Source: Paraglaciecola sp. MB-3u-78
GTDB taxonomy: Bacteria; Pseudomonadota; Gammaproteobacteria; Enterobacterales; Alteromonadaceae
Reading direction: 5' to 3'
DNA: 64,000 bases
Assembly: GCF_002835935.1 (NCBI RefSeq)
Contig: NZ_PJCF01000006.1
Location: 186,001 to 250,000 of the forward strand
The notes under the pieces were generated by a model. The model had not been told where the DNA came from and made no database searches. It worked only from the letters and a program-made list of their open reading frames with translations. Position numbers and translations under genes: made by a program. Below, piece by piece: positions 1 to 10,421 of this stretch. Within the stretch, counting starts at the first letter, position 1, and every line of letters begins with the position of its first letter.

Positions 1-102
1 CACATCTGTGGGGTTTGAATATTTTAGCGTATTGGTCTCGTCAACGAGATTCTTGATTTTTGGTTGCTTTCGCAACTCTGTTATAGCAGAGAAAACTCTT
101 AA

Positions 103-156
103 AGTGCAAGTTTTTGCTGAATATAGCGCAAGTTTTTACTAGATATAGTGCAATTT
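103..156. repeat. 22-bp tandem repeat upstream of hemE
   Basis: Two full copies and one partial copy of a 22-bp unit (103-124, 125-146, 147-156) share the core GCAAGTTTTT and end in ATAT. The 22-bp period is about two helical turns, so the copies would face the same side of the DNA. They lie about 100 bp before hemE, where an upstream regulatory region would be. Short dyads also occur just upstream, for example GTTGC/GCAAC at 63-76. Binding by a regulator is an inference; no known operator is recognised. Confidence 0.5.
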
Positions 157-248
157 ACCCTTTTTTCAGTGGATAAAATCGCTACAATACAGACCTTTTT
201 AAGCCCTTAGCCTAAGCAGGGCCAGTTAATTTTAATTTGAGGAAATCA

Positions 249-1316
249 ATGCAGCCATTGCAAAACGACCGATATTTAAGAGCATTGTTACGTCAACCAG
301 TCGACACTACACCAGTATGGATGATGCGCCAAGCAGGTCGATATTTACCTGAATACAAAGCCACGAGAGCAAAAGCGGGCGACTTTATGTCACTCTGCAA
401 AAATGCTGAATTAGCCTGCGAGGTCACACTCCAGCCATTACGTAGATTCGATCTAGACGCTGCCATCATATTTTCTGACATTTTGACTATCCCTGATGCA
501 ATGGGATTAGGCTTATATTTTGAAACCGGGGAAGGCCCGAAGTTTGAACGGCCATTAACTTGCATGGCTGATATTAAAAAATTACCAGTACTGGATCCTG
601 AAGTAGAACTGGGTTACGTAATGAATGCCGTGCGCACCATACGCAAAAATTTAAATGGATCAGTGCCTTTAATTGGCTTTTCTGGTAGTCCCTGGACACT
701 CGCTACTTATATGATCGAAGGCGGCTCAAGTAAGGCTTTCACCAAAATCAAAAAAATGGCCTTCAGTGATCCACAAGCTTTGCACCTATTACTCGATAAG
801 TTAGCCGACTCAGTTATTTTGTATCTTAACGCGCAAATTGCCGCTGGGGCTCAATCAGTGATGGTGTTCGACACTTGGGGCGGCGTATTGTCAGGTCGTG
901 ATTACCAAGAGTTTTCTTTGCAATATATGCATAAAATTGTCGATAGTCTCACACGGGAAAATGATGGGCGTAAAGTGCCAGTGACTTTGTTCACTAAAAA
1001 TGCAGGTCTGTGGTTGGAATCTATCGCTGCAACAGGATGTGACGCAGTAGGTTTGGATTGGACAGTGGATATGGCTGATGCAAAAGCACGAATCGGCGAC
1101 AAAGTTGCATTACAAGGTAATATGGATCCCTCAATGTTGTATGCCCCTTCAGCACGAATTGAGCAAGAAGTGCAATTAATCCTCGAAGGTTTTGGTAAGG
1201 GCAATGGCCATGTATTTAATCTAGGCCATGGTATTCATTTAGATGTGCCACCTGACAATGCCAAAGTATTTATTGATGCGGTGCATAAATTGAGTAAACC
1301 CTATCATCAACAATAA
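249..1316 (+). CDS. hemE: Uroporphyrinogen decarboxylase HemE
   Basis: Cytoplasmic enzyme that decarboxylates the four acetate side chains of uroporphyrinogen III to give coproporphyrinogen III in heme synthesis. The 355-residue product has the normal family length. Hallmarks visible: [13 protein letters not shown] near residue 25, [15 protein letters not shown] in the middle, GNMDP, and NLGHGI near the C-terminus. An in-frame TTG lies four codons upstream, but the ATG at 249 is preceded by a GAGGAAA ribosome site and matches the family start. The gene ends 11 bp from the convergent phosphatase gene, with no hairpin in the gap. Confidence 0.97.
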   Translation: MQPLQNDRYLRALLRQPVDTTPVWMMRQAGRYLPEYKATRAKAGDFMSLCKNAELACEVTLQPLRRFDLDAAIIFSDILTIPDAMGLGLYFETGEGPKFERPLTCMADIKKLPVLDPEVELGYVMNAVRTIRKNLNGSVPLIGFSGSPWTLATYMIEGGSSKAFTKIKKMAFSDPQALHLLLDKLADSVILYLNAQIAAGAQSVMVFDTWGGVLSGRDYQEFSLQYMHKIVDSLTRENDGRKVPVTLFTKNAGLWLESIAATGCDAVGLDWTVDMADAKARIGDKVALQGNMDPSMLYAPSARIEQEVQLILEGFGKGNGHVFNLGHGIHLDVPPDNAKVFIDAVHKLSKPYHQQ

Positions 1317-1327
1317 CGCCTAAACAC

Positions 1328-3235
1328 TTAGTCCTTTTTAGTAAAAGTGACGACCTCACCGGAGGCACACAATTGCTGTGCCTCAACTTTATTACAAGCC
1401 GGATCTATTTTAAGTAACCCTATGCCAGCTCCATTTGATAGCGTGGTTAATTTGTGATTATTCGGCTTGCGGTGTCTAACCAGCATGTTTCGCCTTTGGG
1501 TGAACCAGTTTAATGGCGAATATTTGCTGTACAAAATGCGGTTAAGCTTATCGAACCACTTTAGCAACTTATCGGGAAATTCGTTTTTGATACCGCTACT
1601 AGTGATTTGAGTAATATTTGGGCTGTTATGCCTGAATCTTAGGGTAATGTCATACACAAATGAATAGTGTACATCACCGGAGAGGATCACAAAATTGGGT
1701 GGAGTTTTGCGATTGCGAAAAATATTTAACATCACACTAGCCGTGCCTTTATGGGCCATCCAGTTTTCTGCATCAACAGTCAATGCTTTACCAAAAAACG
1801 TAAAAATACGTTGTATGATTTCAATCAGTTTTACACCAAAAATAGGTGCTGCAGAAACCATGATGACTGCCTCTTGTCCGATTAGATCCTGTTGCAATTC
1901 GCATAGCGCTTCCCAGTCCATCAGACCTGAAGGTTTACTTAAACTTGACTCTGAACGCCAACGTTGGGTGCGTGTATCTAATACCACCAGCTTGGGTGAC
2001 GTTTCTAAACAATAATGCCAATGTTGCCAATCGAGTATTTTTTGCACGAGTTCGTCATGTTGCTGAATGCCATTTTCAGTGAAAAATCCACTACAAGAAT
2101 CAAACAAAGGTTGTAACTTGGTGGGGTCATTGCCCCAGCCTTGACACAACCAATATCCCAACAATGCATTACCCACTATACGTTTTGCAAACAAATTGCC
2201 GTATACAGCCTCTTCCCAGCCTCGAGTTAAATTCCAATCATCGGTAATATCGTGGTCATCAAAAATCATATACACCCGCACATGGGCTAAGGCTCTTCTA
2301 ACTTTCTCTAAACCAGCAACGAAGTGTTCAATGATGACCTGTTCTTCTGCAAATTTTTGTTTGAAAGGTTCGGGGATTGTTTCATCACTGATATGCACCA
2401 GTTGCCACATTTCAGGTGACCAAGTGAGAATATACATTGCCATAACTTCAGCGAAGGATATTAGGTGGTTACTAGCATTGGCCGAAGTGAAAATAGGTTT
2501 GCGTTTACCCGCAAAAAATTGACTGTAAGTTTTGGCTGTACTTGGATCATCTGGAAGCAGCTCTGGCCGTTGATAAAAGCAGTGAGGATTTTCAAATAAC
2601 TCATCGCTGTTGCCAATTGTCGCCCCTTCAAGTTCTTCATGAAACAAACATAAGCTGTCAATAGTCTGTTTAATCGCTACCAGTGTAGGGCCTGCTACAT
2701 CATCGGTATAAACTTGATCGCCTGACATCATTAATAAGTCAGGCGTCTCTATTTGCCCTGCCAATGCTAACTCAATTTGTTGATCCACTATTACCAAGCC
2801 ATCGTCACTATCATGATGAGGTTTACGGCAAGAGCCATGTAACATTTGTGCAATTTGCTTGCGGATCACAAAGCTGGGATAAGATTGACCTGAATAAAGC
2901 AAAGTGGGCAGTAACTCAAGCAGGTGAGTTTCAGACCCATCGGTATCCATCAGAGTGATGTCATAATTTACCCGACTTCCACATAAAATTTCAGCATTCG
3001 GCTCTAGGGTGAGCAAATTGACAAAAGCATGAGTCCCTACTTGCAACTGAGAGAGTTGTTGAGCATCTAGCTGAGCATCAAACCAAGTTGTCTGTTGTTG
3101 CTGACTGAATAACTTAACAGAAAATTTATAGGCTTTATTGGTTATCAACCAAAAGCAAACTTGCCTTGCATTCGCTCGCCGAACTATAGGCCCAGCGAGT
3201 ATTTTCGGTAATGATATTGGCGTGATTTCAGACAA
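1328..3235 (-). CDS. PhoD-like metallophosphatase family protein
   Basis: 635-residue protein of the alkaline phosphatase D / metallophosphatase superfamily. The metal-binding blocks are visible in order: GDQVYTDD near residue 170, DDHDITDDW in the middle, and SGDVHYS near residue 530. There is no signal peptide or Tat motif, unlike secreted PhoD, so a cytoplasmic location is inferred. The substrate cannot be read from the sequence. It is followed on the same strand order by the secreted nuclease gene at 3253-4029, which lies immediately upstream, so the two may be co-transcribed, possibly together with mpl. Confidence 0.85.
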   Translation of the reverse strand: MSEITPISLPKILAGPIVRRANARQVCFWLITNKAYKFSVKLFSQQQQTTWFDAQLDAQQLSQLQVGTHAFVNLLTLEPNAEILCGSRVNYDITLMDTDGSETHLLELLPTLLYSGQSYPSFVIRKQIAQMLHGSCRKPHHDSDDGLVIVDQQIELALAGQIETPDLLMMSGDQVYTDDVAGPTLVAIKQTIDSLCLFHEELEGATIGNSDELFENPHCFYQRPELLPDDPSTAKTYSQFFAGKRKPIFTSANASNHLISFAEVMAMYILTWSPEMWQLVHISDETIPEPFKQKFAEEQVIIEHFVAGLEKVRRALAHVRVYMIFDDHDITDDWNLTRGWEEAVYGNLFAKRIVGNALLGYWLCQGWGNDPTKLQPLFDSCSGFFTENGIQQHDELVQKILDWQHWHYCLETSPKLVVLDTRTQRWRSESSLSKPSGLMDWEALCELQQDLIGQEAVIMVSAAPIFGVKLIEIIQRIFTFFGKALTVDAENWMAHKGTASVMLNIFRNRKTPPNFVILSGDVHYSFVYDITLRFRHNSPNITQITSSGIKNEFPDKLLKWFDKLNRILYSKYSPLNWFTQRRNMLVRHRKPNNHKLTTLSNGAGIGLLKIDPACNKVEAQQLCASGEVVTFTKKD

Positions 3236-3252
3236 ATTCTTTATGCGCTCAG

Positions 3253-4029
3253 TTATTCAAACAAGGCATTTAGATAAGCGGCAATCCGTACACCACCCAT
3301 TTGTAAACGCTGTTTCACTATAGGCAGATTTTGATATTGATAATCCCATGACAACTTATCATTGTCAGGATATAAATTAGCTCGTAGCTTTGCACTTTCA
3401 GCTATCCATACCTTGGGATCAACTTCCATCCATTGTTGCGCCTGTTGCTCAGAAATTTTGCGACTTAAGATTTTAGTCCATTCTGTGTATGACAATTTCT
3501 GCCTGTCAATCAAGCCTGAATCCCAGACTCGGTGTAAATTAGAATCTTCCCAAAAAAACGTTAGCTTTACGTCGTTACCGCCCCTGTCTATGCCATTTCC
3601 GGCGTGAAAGGGTTGATGTAAATCACCAATAATATGCACAATAAATCGCAGTGCGAGCTGTTTCTCTGCAAAGCTTGATTGTTTACTTTTTAATTGTTTG
3701 GAGAACATATCTAAAGCTGTCGCAGCATTGCCTTCAGGCGGCGGCGCTACGTCTGAATATGTCTTACCGTCAAACACATTCACATAATGCCAAGGGTTAG
3801 CGGTTTTTTTCCAAAACTCACTAGGATTTGACTTCATCTCGTCGGCATAAGTCGAGGCCTTAGCTAAATCTTCATTGATCAACAATTGATTAATGGCACG
3901 CTGTGCTTCAAGTGTTAGATATTGCTCTGCAATAGCCCCTGTAACCCGATGGCCAATTTGCCCCCAGCTTAACGCTTGAAAACTCATTGCAGCCACAACC
4001 ACACCAATAATCAGTTTATTTAATTTCAT
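3253..4029 (-). CDS. Secreted S1/P1-type nuclease
   Basis: 258-residue zinc-dependent nuclease of the S1/P1 family, which cuts single-stranded nucleic acids. A signal peptide of about 21 residues ends in QALS, so the mature protein would begin with Trp (WGQIGHRVTG); in this family the N-terminal Trp is itself a zinc ligand. Other ligand blocks are HYVNVFD and the pair GDLHQPFHAGN / GGND. Periplasmic or secreted location is inferred. It sits between mpl and the PhoD-like gene on the same strand with 16-17 bp gaps, consistent with a short operon, perhaps for nucleotide or phosphate scavenging. Confidence 0.9.
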   Translation of the reverse strand: MKLNKLIIGVVVAAMSFQALSWGQIGHRVTGAIAEQYLTLEAQRAINQLLINEDLAKASTYADEMKSNPSEFWKKTANPWHYVNVFDGKTYSDVAPPPEGNAATALDMFSKQLKSKQSSFAEKQLALRFIVHIIGDLHQPFHAGNGIDRGGNDVKLTFFWEDSNLHRVWDSGLIDRQKLSYTEWTKILSRKISEQQAQQWMEVDPKVWIAESAKLRANLYPDNDKLSWDYQYQNLPIVKQRLQMGGVRIAAYLNALFE

Positions 4030-4045
4030 TTGAATAACTCTTTAT

Positions 4046-5410
4046 TTAAGTCTTATTTAAATCGATTTTTGCTAATTGTTCTGTCAATAATTCATGAATG
4101 CCACCAAAACTACCATTACTCATCACTAGAATATGGTCACCCGGTTTAGCATAGGAAATAATGGATTTCACTAACATCTGCATATCTTTATATAACATGG
4201 CTGTTACGCTGCTCTGGGCCAGTAGATCATCCATCGACCAAGTTAAGTTTGACGGTTCAAAAATAAATACCTGATCGGCACTAGACCATGAAGCGGCAAG
4301 TGTATCTTTGTGTACCCCCATTTTCATGGTGTTAGAACGAGGCTCGAGTACTGCCAAAATGCGACCATCGCCAACCTTTGCTCTAAGTCCATCAATAGTG
4401 AAGGCAATAGCAGTAGGATGATGAGCAAAATCATCATATAAGGTAATGTCATTAACTTTGGCTTTAACTTCCATGCGACGTTTTACATTAACAAACTGCG
4501 CTAGCGCTGCAACCGCCAAGTCGCTTTTAACTCCGCTATGTTTTGCAGCGGCTATCGCCATCAACGCATTATTAACGTTATGTTCACCCATTAAGTCCCA
4601 CTGCACTTTACCTTGGGCTTGACCTTTAAACATGATTTCAAACTCACTGCACTCTGGGTTACTGTTTTGTACCTGCCAATCGCCGCCCGTAAACTGTACT
4701 GGAGTCCAACATCCCATGTCTAACACTTTTCGAAGGTTGTTGTCTGACTTAGGCAATAACACTAAACCGTTATTAGGAACCGTTCGAAGCAGATGATTAA
4801 ACTGTCTTTGGATATCACTTAAGTCAGAAAAAATATCAGCATGGTCGAATTCAAGATTGTTCATCACCAAAGTGCGAGGTCGATAGTGTAAAAACTTAGA
4901 ACGTTTATCAAAAAAAGCACTGTCGTATTCATCTGCCTCAATCACAAAAAATGGACTTTCACCTAAACGCGCAGAAACATCAAAATTTTGCGGGATCCCA
5001 CCAATCAAAAAACCCGGTTTTAGACCTGCATACTCTAATATCCAAGCTAACATGCTGGAGGTACTGGTTTTGCCATGGGTACCAGATACAGCTAATACCC
5101 AACGATCTTTGAGTACGTTTTCAAGTAACCATTGTGGACCACTAGTATAAGGTAGGTTTCTGTCCAAAACATACTCTACCGCTTCATTACCACGGGACAA
5201 CGCATTGCCTATGACAACTATATCGGGCTCATTTTCAAATTGTTTGGCATCGTAACCTTCAAACAACTCGATTCCTAGAGACTCTAATTGTGTGCTCATG
5301 GGCGGGTATACGTTACTGTCAGAACCTGTGACTTTGTGCCCTAGCTCTTTAGCGATAGCGGCGATGCCACCCATAAAAGTGCCGCAGATACCTAAAATAT
5401 GTAGATGCAT
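4046..5410 (-). CDS. mpl: UDP-MurNAc:L-Ala-gamma-D-Glu-meso-DAP ligase Mpl
   Basis: Murein-recycling ligase that joins recovered tripeptide to UDP-N-acetylmuramate in the cytoplasm. The 454-residue protein has the Mur ligase layout: an N-terminal UDP-binding fold beginning HILGICGTFMGG, the ATP loop GTHGKTSTSS near residue 110, EADEYDSAFFD, the NLEFDHADIF block, DDFAHHPTAI, and a C-terminal domain with PRSNTMKMG. The FAHHPTAI and EADEYD wording distinguishes Mpl from MurC. It is divergent from fbp across a 257-bp promoter region and is followed by the nuclease and phosphatase genes. Confidence 0.96.
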   Translation of the reverse strand: MHLHILGICGTFMGGIAAIAKELGHKVTGSDSNVYPPMSTQLESLGIELFEGYDAKQFENEPDIVVIGNALSRGNEAVEYVLDRNLPYTSGPQWLLENVLKDRWVLAVSGTHGKTSTSSMLAWILEYAGLKPGFLIGGIPQNFDVSARLGESPFFVIEADEYDSAFFDKRSKFLHYRPRTLVMNNLEFDHADIFSDLSDIQRQFNHLLRTVPNNGLVLLPKSDNNLRKVLDMGCWTPVQFTGGDWQVQNSNPECSEFEIMFKGQAQGKVQWDLMGEHNVNNALMAIAAAKHSGVKSDLAVAALAQFVNVKRRMEVKAKVNDITLYDDFAHHPTAIAFTIDGLRAKVGDGRILAVLEPRSNTMKMGVHKDTLAASWSSADQVFIFEPSNLTWSMDDLLAQSSVTAMLYKDMQMLVKSIISYAKPGDHILVMSNGSFGGIHELLTEQLAKIDLNKT

Positions 5411-5554
5411 AGATTGCCGTTCAAAATGTCTAATGACGGTAGATTACCAGAACAAAGATCCCTAACCCAATCAAGAATGTAAAAAAATACGTCGTTTTGA
5501 CGGCTATGGCAGCAGCCCCATTATGATTCGGTTATAAAGAATACGTTTCGGTTA

Positions 5555-5620
5555 CTGAGTTTCTGGTTTTTTGAAGGTATAATTACCTTACAGTACCTAT
5601 AATAAAAAAAACGTACTGCG
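5555..5620 (+). promoter_or_regulatory. fbp promoter region with two palindromes
   Basis: The intergenic region contains the dyad AAGGTA-TAAT-TACCTT (5574-5589), which encloses a perfect TATAAT (5578-5583). A second dyad, CAGTAC-N16-GTACTG (5591-5618), encloses another TATAAT (5598-5603). Palindromes laid over -10-like boxes suggest repressor control of fbp, or of mpl on the other strand. No convincing -35 box was found and the binding protein is unknown. Confidence 0.35.
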
Positions 5621-5667
5621 CACACATACTAATTCAAGGCCCTACAACTAAAAGGTATTTACGCATA

Positions 5668-6636
5668 ATGAAAAGACTTAACTCGCAACTTCAAGAAGAT
5701 GGTGCACCTATGGAGCTCATCCTGCTATTAAGAACATTATTAGCAGGCTGCAAGGAAATTGCTTTTAGGGTCAGTCAAGGTGCCCTAGCCGGGGTATTAG
5801 GTTCAACATTAAGTGACAATGTTCAAGGCGAAAGACAGAAGAAGCTAGACGTAATTTCTAACCAAATCCTAAAAGACATTCTGAGTGAATCAGGTTATGT
5901 GAAGGCGATTTCTTCTGAGGAAGAAGACGAAGTGGTGCCTTGTAATCCGGAAGGCAAATATTTAGTCAGTTTTGATCCACTAGATGGTTCATCTAACACA
6001 GACATCAATAGCTTAATTGGAACAATATTTTCAATTACTCACGCGCCACAATGGATGAAGCCAGATGATCCATCGGCATTCTTACAGCCCGGAACACAAA
6101 TTGTTGCCGCCGGTTATGTGTTATATGGCCCCTCCGCAATGCTTGCTTTGACTACAGGCCGTGGTACACATCTTTATACCCTAGATAAAACTCATGGCGG
6201 TTTCTTGTTAACGACACCTAATGTCAAAGTGCCTGAGCAAACGTCTGAGTTCTCAATTAATACATCTAATCAACGTCATTGGGAAGCCCCAATTCAGACA
6301 TACATTAGTGATTTATTGGCTGGTACAGAAGGCCCTAGGGAAAAGGATTACAACATGCGCTGGGTTGCTGCAATGGTAGGTGACATCCACAGAGTATTAT
6401 CCCGTGGCGGTATATTTATGTACCCATACGATAAACGTGATCCGAGCAAAGCCGGTAAATTACGCTTGTTATATGAAGCCAATCCCATGGCTTTCCTTGT
6501 AGAGCAGGCAGGTGGTTTAGCTGAAACAGGCACAGGACGTATTATGGAGGTTATGCCCACTGAAATCCATCAACGTGTACCTGTATTAATTGGCTCAAAA
6601 GAAGAAGTAGAAACCTGTTTAAGCTATAACAAATAA
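5668..6636 (+). CDS. fbp: Fructose-1,6-bisphosphatase class I
   Basis: Gluconeogenic phosphatase converting fructose-1,6-bisphosphate to fructose-6-phosphate in the cytoplasm. The 322-residue protein carries the metal and substrate motif [13 protein letters not shown] near residue 108, SSEEEDE before it, and [20 protein letters not shown] in the C-terminal half. The chosen ATG follows an AAAGG site at good spacing, and MKRLN...DGAP is the family N-terminus. The gene ends just before a strong bidirectional terminator shared with hppA. Confidence 0.97.
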   Translation: MKRLNSQLQEDGAPMELILLLRTLLAGCKEIAFRVSQGALAGVLGSTLSDNVQGERQKKLDVISNQILKDILSESGYVKAISSEEEDEVVPCNPEGKYLVSFDPLDGSSNTDINSLIGTIFSITHAPQWMKPDDPSAFLQPGTQIVAAGYVLYGPSAMLALTTGRGTHLYTLDKTHGGFLLTTPNVKVPEQTSEFSINTSNQRHWEAPIQTYISDLLAGTEGPREKDYNMRWVAAMVGDIHRVLSRGGIFMYPYDKRDPSKAGKLRLLYEANPMAFLVEQAGGLAETGTGRIMEVMPTEIHQRVPVLIGSKEEVETCLSYNK

Positions 6637-6664
6637 ATTAATGCTGAGCTCTGAATCAGCTATC

Positions 6665-6690
6665 AAAAAAGCCTCTTATGAGGCTTTTTT
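6665..6690. terminator. Bidirectional terminator between fbp and hppA
   Basis: Seven-bp inverted repeat GCCTC..GAGGC (6671-6684) flanked by A6 on the left and T6 on the right, so it can end transcription from both convergent genes. Confidence 0.9.
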
Positions 6691-6701
6691 GTATTTTAAG
6701 C

Positions 6702-8696
6702 CTACAACAGCGGCGCTATAACCAAACTGACTATGGCCATAACATTGATGAGGATATTCATAGAAGGGCCAGATGTATCTTTAAATGGGTCGCCTACTGT
6801 ATCCCCAACTACTACAGCAGCATGCGTATCTGATCCTTTCCCTCCTAAGTTGCCTTTTTCAACATATTTTTTTGCGTTATCCCAAGCGCCACCGGCGTTC
6901 GCCATCATTAGAGCCAATAAAACACAACCTAACAATGCACCACCTAACATGCCTCCCAGAGCATAAGCCCCTAAACCAAAACCGATCAAAGGAGGCACGC
7001 CAACGGCAATGACACCAGGTAAAATCATTTTTTTCAATGCGGCTTGGGTGGCGATATCGATACAACGGGCATTATCAGGCTCAGCAGTGCCTTCCATTAG
7101 GCCTTCAATTTCTCTGAATTGACGTCGAATTTCTTGGATCATTTCAAATGCGGCATCACCTACAGCAGTCATAGTAATAGAGGCAATTAAAAATGGCAGT
7201 AAGCCACCAATAAACAAGCCTATTAAGACCATAGGATCGCCTAGATTCAATGTGAAATCTGGGTATTTAGCAGTAAGGGTTTCGATAAACGCAGCAATGA
7301 TAGCCAGGGCTGCGAGGGCTGCCGCACCTATAGCAAAACCCTTACCAATAGCGGCGGTGGTATTGCCTAGCTCATCTAGCGAGTCTGTAATGGCGCGGGT
7401 TTCTTCTCCCAAACCTGCCATTTCGGCAATGCCACCAGCATTGTCAGCCACAGGCCCATAAGCATCAATTGCCATGGTAATGCCCACTGTAGCCAACATA
7501 CCTACTGCGGCGATGCCTACGCCGTATAAACCGGATAGTTGAGTAGAAGCAAAAATAATCGCACAAATAGTTAGCACTGGAATAACCACTGATTGCATAC
7601 CTACTGCCAACCCTGTAATCATAACAGTAGCAGCTCCAGTTTCCCCAGCTTTAGCTATTTTACGTACAGGTGTGGATGCGGTGTAATATTCGGTCACTAG
7701 ACCAATAATAATGCCACCCACGGCGCCAGCAACCACCGCCCACCACACATGGTCACTCACACCCAGCTTGGTAACCACAAAATAAGCTGCAGCAATAAAA
7801 ATAACTGCCGATGACATAGTACCAGCACGCAATGCCACCTCTGGTTTACTGGCTGACAACAATTTAACCATGACTATGCCTGCAACTGAACATAACAAAC
7901 CAGTTGATGCCAAAGCCAAGGGCAAGAACATTAACGACTCTCGGCTTCCCAATACACCCACAGCCATTGTCGAAGCAATAGCAATAGTGGCAATCATTGA
8001 ACCGCAATAAGACTCAAAGATGTCTGACCCCATTCCCGCCACATCACCGACATTATCACCCACATTATCAGCTATAACACCGGGATTACGTGGATCATCC
8101 TCAGGAATGCCAGCTTCTATTTTCCCGACTAAATCAGCGCCAACATCTGCACTCTTAGTGAAAATCCCTCCTCCTACCCGTGAAAACAGAGCAACAATTG
8201 AAGCCCCCATACCAAACCCATGGATTACGTGAGCTGTGGCCGGATCACCACCGAAAAACCAATACAGCGACCCTAACCCCAAAAGCCCCATTGATGCGAC
8301 ACATAACCCCATTACGGAGCCTCCCATAAAGGCGATGGTCAAAGCTGCTGCTGGGCCTTCGTCATGAGCTGCTTGAGTAGTTCGCACATTTGCCTTTGTG
8401 GCAGTAAACATGCCCATATAACCTGCAATGGCGGAACATAATGCTCCGGCAACAAAAGCCATAGTGGTGTATTGACCTAAAGAAAAATACAAAGCAATAC
8501 CCACTACTAAGGCAAAAAGAAACAACATTTTATATTCGCGGTGCATAAACACCATCGCACCCGAATGTATGGCATCACCTATTTTGATGATAGCCAGATT
8601 AGAAACAGGTGCTTTTTTAATCAGTAGATAGATAACAAAAGCGCTAATTAAGCCCGCAAATCCCAAGATAGGTGGCAGATAGAATAGTTCAGACAT
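6702..8696 (-). CDS. hppA: Membrane-bound pyrophosphatase, K+-dependent ion pump
   Basis: Polytopic inner-membrane pump that hydrolyses pyrophosphate and exports H+ and/or Na+. The sequence has about 15 hydrophobic spans, the pyrophosphate site DVGADLVGK near residue 190, [16 protein letters not shown], and the C-terminal repeat [15 protein letters not shown]. The motif [10 protein letters not shown] near residue 447 has Ala where K+-independent enzymes carry Lys, so K+ dependence is predicted from family knowledge. FESY after GMGSDI has the Glu typical of Na+-transporting members. The ATG at 8696 is chosen, giving 664 residues; a longer in-frame reading adds 26 unlikely residues. Divergent from ppa. 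Confidence 0.93.
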   Translation of the reverse strand: MSELFYLPPILGFAGLISAFVIYLLIKKAPVSNLAIIKIGDAIHSGAMVFMHREYKMLFLFALVVGIALYFSLGQYTTMAFVAGALCSAIAGYMGMFTATKANVRTTQAAHDEGPAAALTIAFMGGSVMGLCVASMGLLGLGSLYWFFGGDPATAHVIHGFGMGASIVALFSRVGGGIFTKSADVGADLVGKIEAGIPEDDPRNPGVIADNVGDNVGDVAGMGSDIFESYCGSMIATIAIASTMAVGVLGSRESLMFLPLALASTGLLCSVAGIVMVKLLSASKPEVALRAGTMSSAVIFIAAAYFVVTKLGVSDHVWWAVVAGAVGGIIIGLVTEYYTASTPVRKIAKAGETGAATVMITGLAVGMQSVVIPVLTICAIIFASTQLSGLYGVGIAAVGMLATVGITMAIDAYGPVADNAGGIAEMAGLGEETRAITDSLDELGNTTAAIGKGFAIGAAALAALAIIAAFIETLTAKYPDFTLNLGDPMVLIGLFIGGLLPFLIASITMTAVGDAAFEMIQEIRRQFREIEGLMEGTAEPDNARCIDIATQAALKKMILPGVIAVGVPPLIGFGLGAYALGGMLGGALLGCVLLALMMANAGGAWDNAKKYVEKGNLGGKGSDTHAAVVVGDTVGDPFKDTSGPSMNILINVMAIVSLVIAPLL

Positions 8697-8940
8697 GAAG
8701 GTTCCCTGAGTTAATGTAACAATGACACAAAACAAACCATCTTGAATAAATACAAAAATGGATCCGCTTTGCAAACCATTTATGCCAACTTCTCATTACT
8801 AACAACATTCATGAGTACATGGCTACTTTGTTGTTTTATTTACAATTTATTTACATTTACAGAGCAACTATAACGAGATTTTGTTGTTTAGTTCAAGTTT
8901 TAATCACTAAATGTACTTAGTCTGCGTATTAATCACTTTG

Positions 8941-8974
8941 TTGAGTTTCATCTTGTGTCTCTAAGCACTATAAT
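8941..8974 (+). promoter_or_regulatory. Putative ppa promoter in the hppA-ppa gap
   Basis: A perfect TATAAT (8969-8974) stands 36 bp before the ppa start codon, with weak -35 candidates at 8946-8951. It is followed by a GC-rich stretch. The 314-bp gap between hppA and ppa also has two direct copies of TTAATCACT (from 8900 and 8929). Nothing else was recognised in the gap. Confidence 0.45.
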
Positions 8975-9010
8975 CTCGCGCAATAAAATTCAACAACTTT
9001 AGGTATTACT

Positions 9011-9559
9011 ATGAGTCTCAACGCTGTACCCGCTGGTAAAAATTTACCAGATGAAATTAATGTAATAATCGAAATCCCTGCTCACTCTGATCCTGTAAAA
9101 TATGAAGTGGACAAAGAATCAGGTGCCATTTTTGTTGACCGTTTTATGGCAACCTGTATGCACTATCCTACTAACTATGGTTATGTCCCACACACTTTAT
9201 CTGAAGATGGCGATCCAGCTGACGTATTAGTTATGACGCCTTTCCCACTTTTAGCTGGTTCAGTTATCAGGTGCCGCCCAGTAGGCGTATTAAAAATGAC
9301 TGATGAGTCAGGTATAGATGCAAAAATTCTTGCAGTACCTGCTGATAAGTTATCAACCATTTATCGTGGCATTACTGATATTGATGATATTCCTGAGCTG
9401 ACAAAGCATCAAATTCAGCATTTCTTTGAACATTATAAAGATTTAGAGCCAAACAAATGGGTGAAAATTGAAGGTTGGGAAGATGCAGCAGCGGCTAAAG
9501 CCGAGTTAGTCAACAGTGTTAAGTTGTACGAAGCATCAGAAGAGAAACCTGCCTTCTAA
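9011..9559 (+). CDS. ppa: Soluble inorganic pyrophosphatase
   Basis: Cytoplasmic family I pyrophosphatase hydrolysing PPi to phosphate, which drives biosynthetic reactions forward. The 182 residues contain the Mg2+ signature DGDPADVLV near residue 66, NYGYVPHTL, and the C-terminal [14 protein letters not shown] block. Length fits the E. coli enzyme (about 176). A perfect -10 box lies upstream and a rho-independent terminator follows, so it appears to be monocistronic. It stands back to back with the membrane pyrophosphatase. Confidence 0.97.
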   Translation: MSLNAVPAGKNLPDEINVIIEIPAHSDPVKYEVDKESGAIFVDRFMATCMHYPTNYGYVPHTLSEDGDPADVLVMTPFPLLAGSVIRCRPVGVLKMTDESGIDAKILAVPADKLSTIYRGITDIDDIPELTKHQIQHFFEHYKDLEPNKWVKIEGWEDAAAAKAELVNSVKLYEASEEKPAF

Positions 9560-9582
9560 CTTAAAGAAAAAAGATTACATTT

Positions 9583-9608
9583 AAAAGCCGGTATTTACCG
9601 GCTTTTTT
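9583..9608 (+). terminator. ppa terminator
   Basis: Near-perfect stem AAAAGCCGGTA/TACCGGCTTTT followed by a T run, 24 bp after the ppa stop codon. Confidence 0.88.
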
Positions 9609-9812
9609 GTAGCTGCGGCAATCACGTCAGTTGTGGTTAAACCAGCCTTACTGGATATAGTATGATTGATATCGCTTAGCATGGTATTTTATAGCGGTAT
9701 AGATTTTGTGGTGTATGCCTTATGTTTAGCGCTGAATATCCCATGTCTAGATAACGAAATACTGAAAAAACCCTTTAAATTAGGCTAATCAAATTCAGAC
9801 AAGTAAAAACTT

Positions 9813-10286
9813 ATGATAAAAATTGCCAATGCAACGTGCTTAATATTGGTCTTATTCAGCCAGATAATATCAGCCAAAGAACCCCTTGAGCTGTTTTGGG
9901 AAGACATGGTGCCAGCGGATTACCAAACTCCCGACACTCCTTTAAGTCACGATGGCAGTATGGTGCAAATGGGACTAGATGCGCCCATCGTCGAGAGTCT
10001 AAATGGCAAGCTAGTAAAAATACCAGGATTTGTTGTTCCCTTAGAGGGCGACAACGAAACAACCACCGAATTTTTGTTAGTTCCGTATTTTGGTGCCTGT
10101 ATTCATGTGCCACCACCACCAGCAAATCAAATAGTTTACGTGAAGTTTTCAGATGCAGTACCGATAGATAATCTATATGACGCTGTTTGGGTCACCGGTA
10201 CCTTATCCACAAAAGGGTGGGAAGGTGATTTGGCGACCGTGGGCTATTCCTTAGTCGGTATCAGTGTGAGTCCGTATGATGGTTAA
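9813..10286 (+). CDS. DUF3299 family exported protein
   Basis: 157-residue protein with a signal peptide ending near QIISA. The conserved DUF3299 features are an ELFWEDMVP segment right after the signal, IPGFVVPLE, and VPYFGACIHVPPPPANQIV near residue 90. The single Cys and the His in GACIHVPPPP are family hallmarks. The function is not established; homologues are often near ABC exporter or lipoprotein genes, but no such neighbour is seen here. The gene is alone, with about 250 bp of unremarkable DNA upstream. Confidence 0.85.
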   Translation: MIKIANATCLILVLFSQIISAKEPLELFWEDMVPADYQTPDTPLSHDGSMVQMGLDAPIVESLNGKLVKIPGFVVPLEGDNETTTEFLLVPYFGACIHVPPPPANQIVYVKFSDAVPIDNLYDAVWVTGTLSTKGWEGDLATVGYSLVGISVSPYDG

Positions 10287-10421
10287 AACATAGTGAAATC
10301 GGTGACTTAGCAGTAAGAATTCATTTTCTTCTTTAAGAATTTTTCTATACTGATTTCCAAATTCAGATGAAGTGCCTTACTTATATACACAAAGTCGCAG
10401 TCACAATATAAAGGTGATTTG

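Noticed and set aside
7252-8232. Open frames opposite hppA
   Set aside because: They are antisense shadows of hppA with no ribosome sites or motifs.
8697-8774. 26-codon N-terminal extension of HppA
   Set aside because: It is absent from the family and the ATG at 8696 gives the standard N-terminus.
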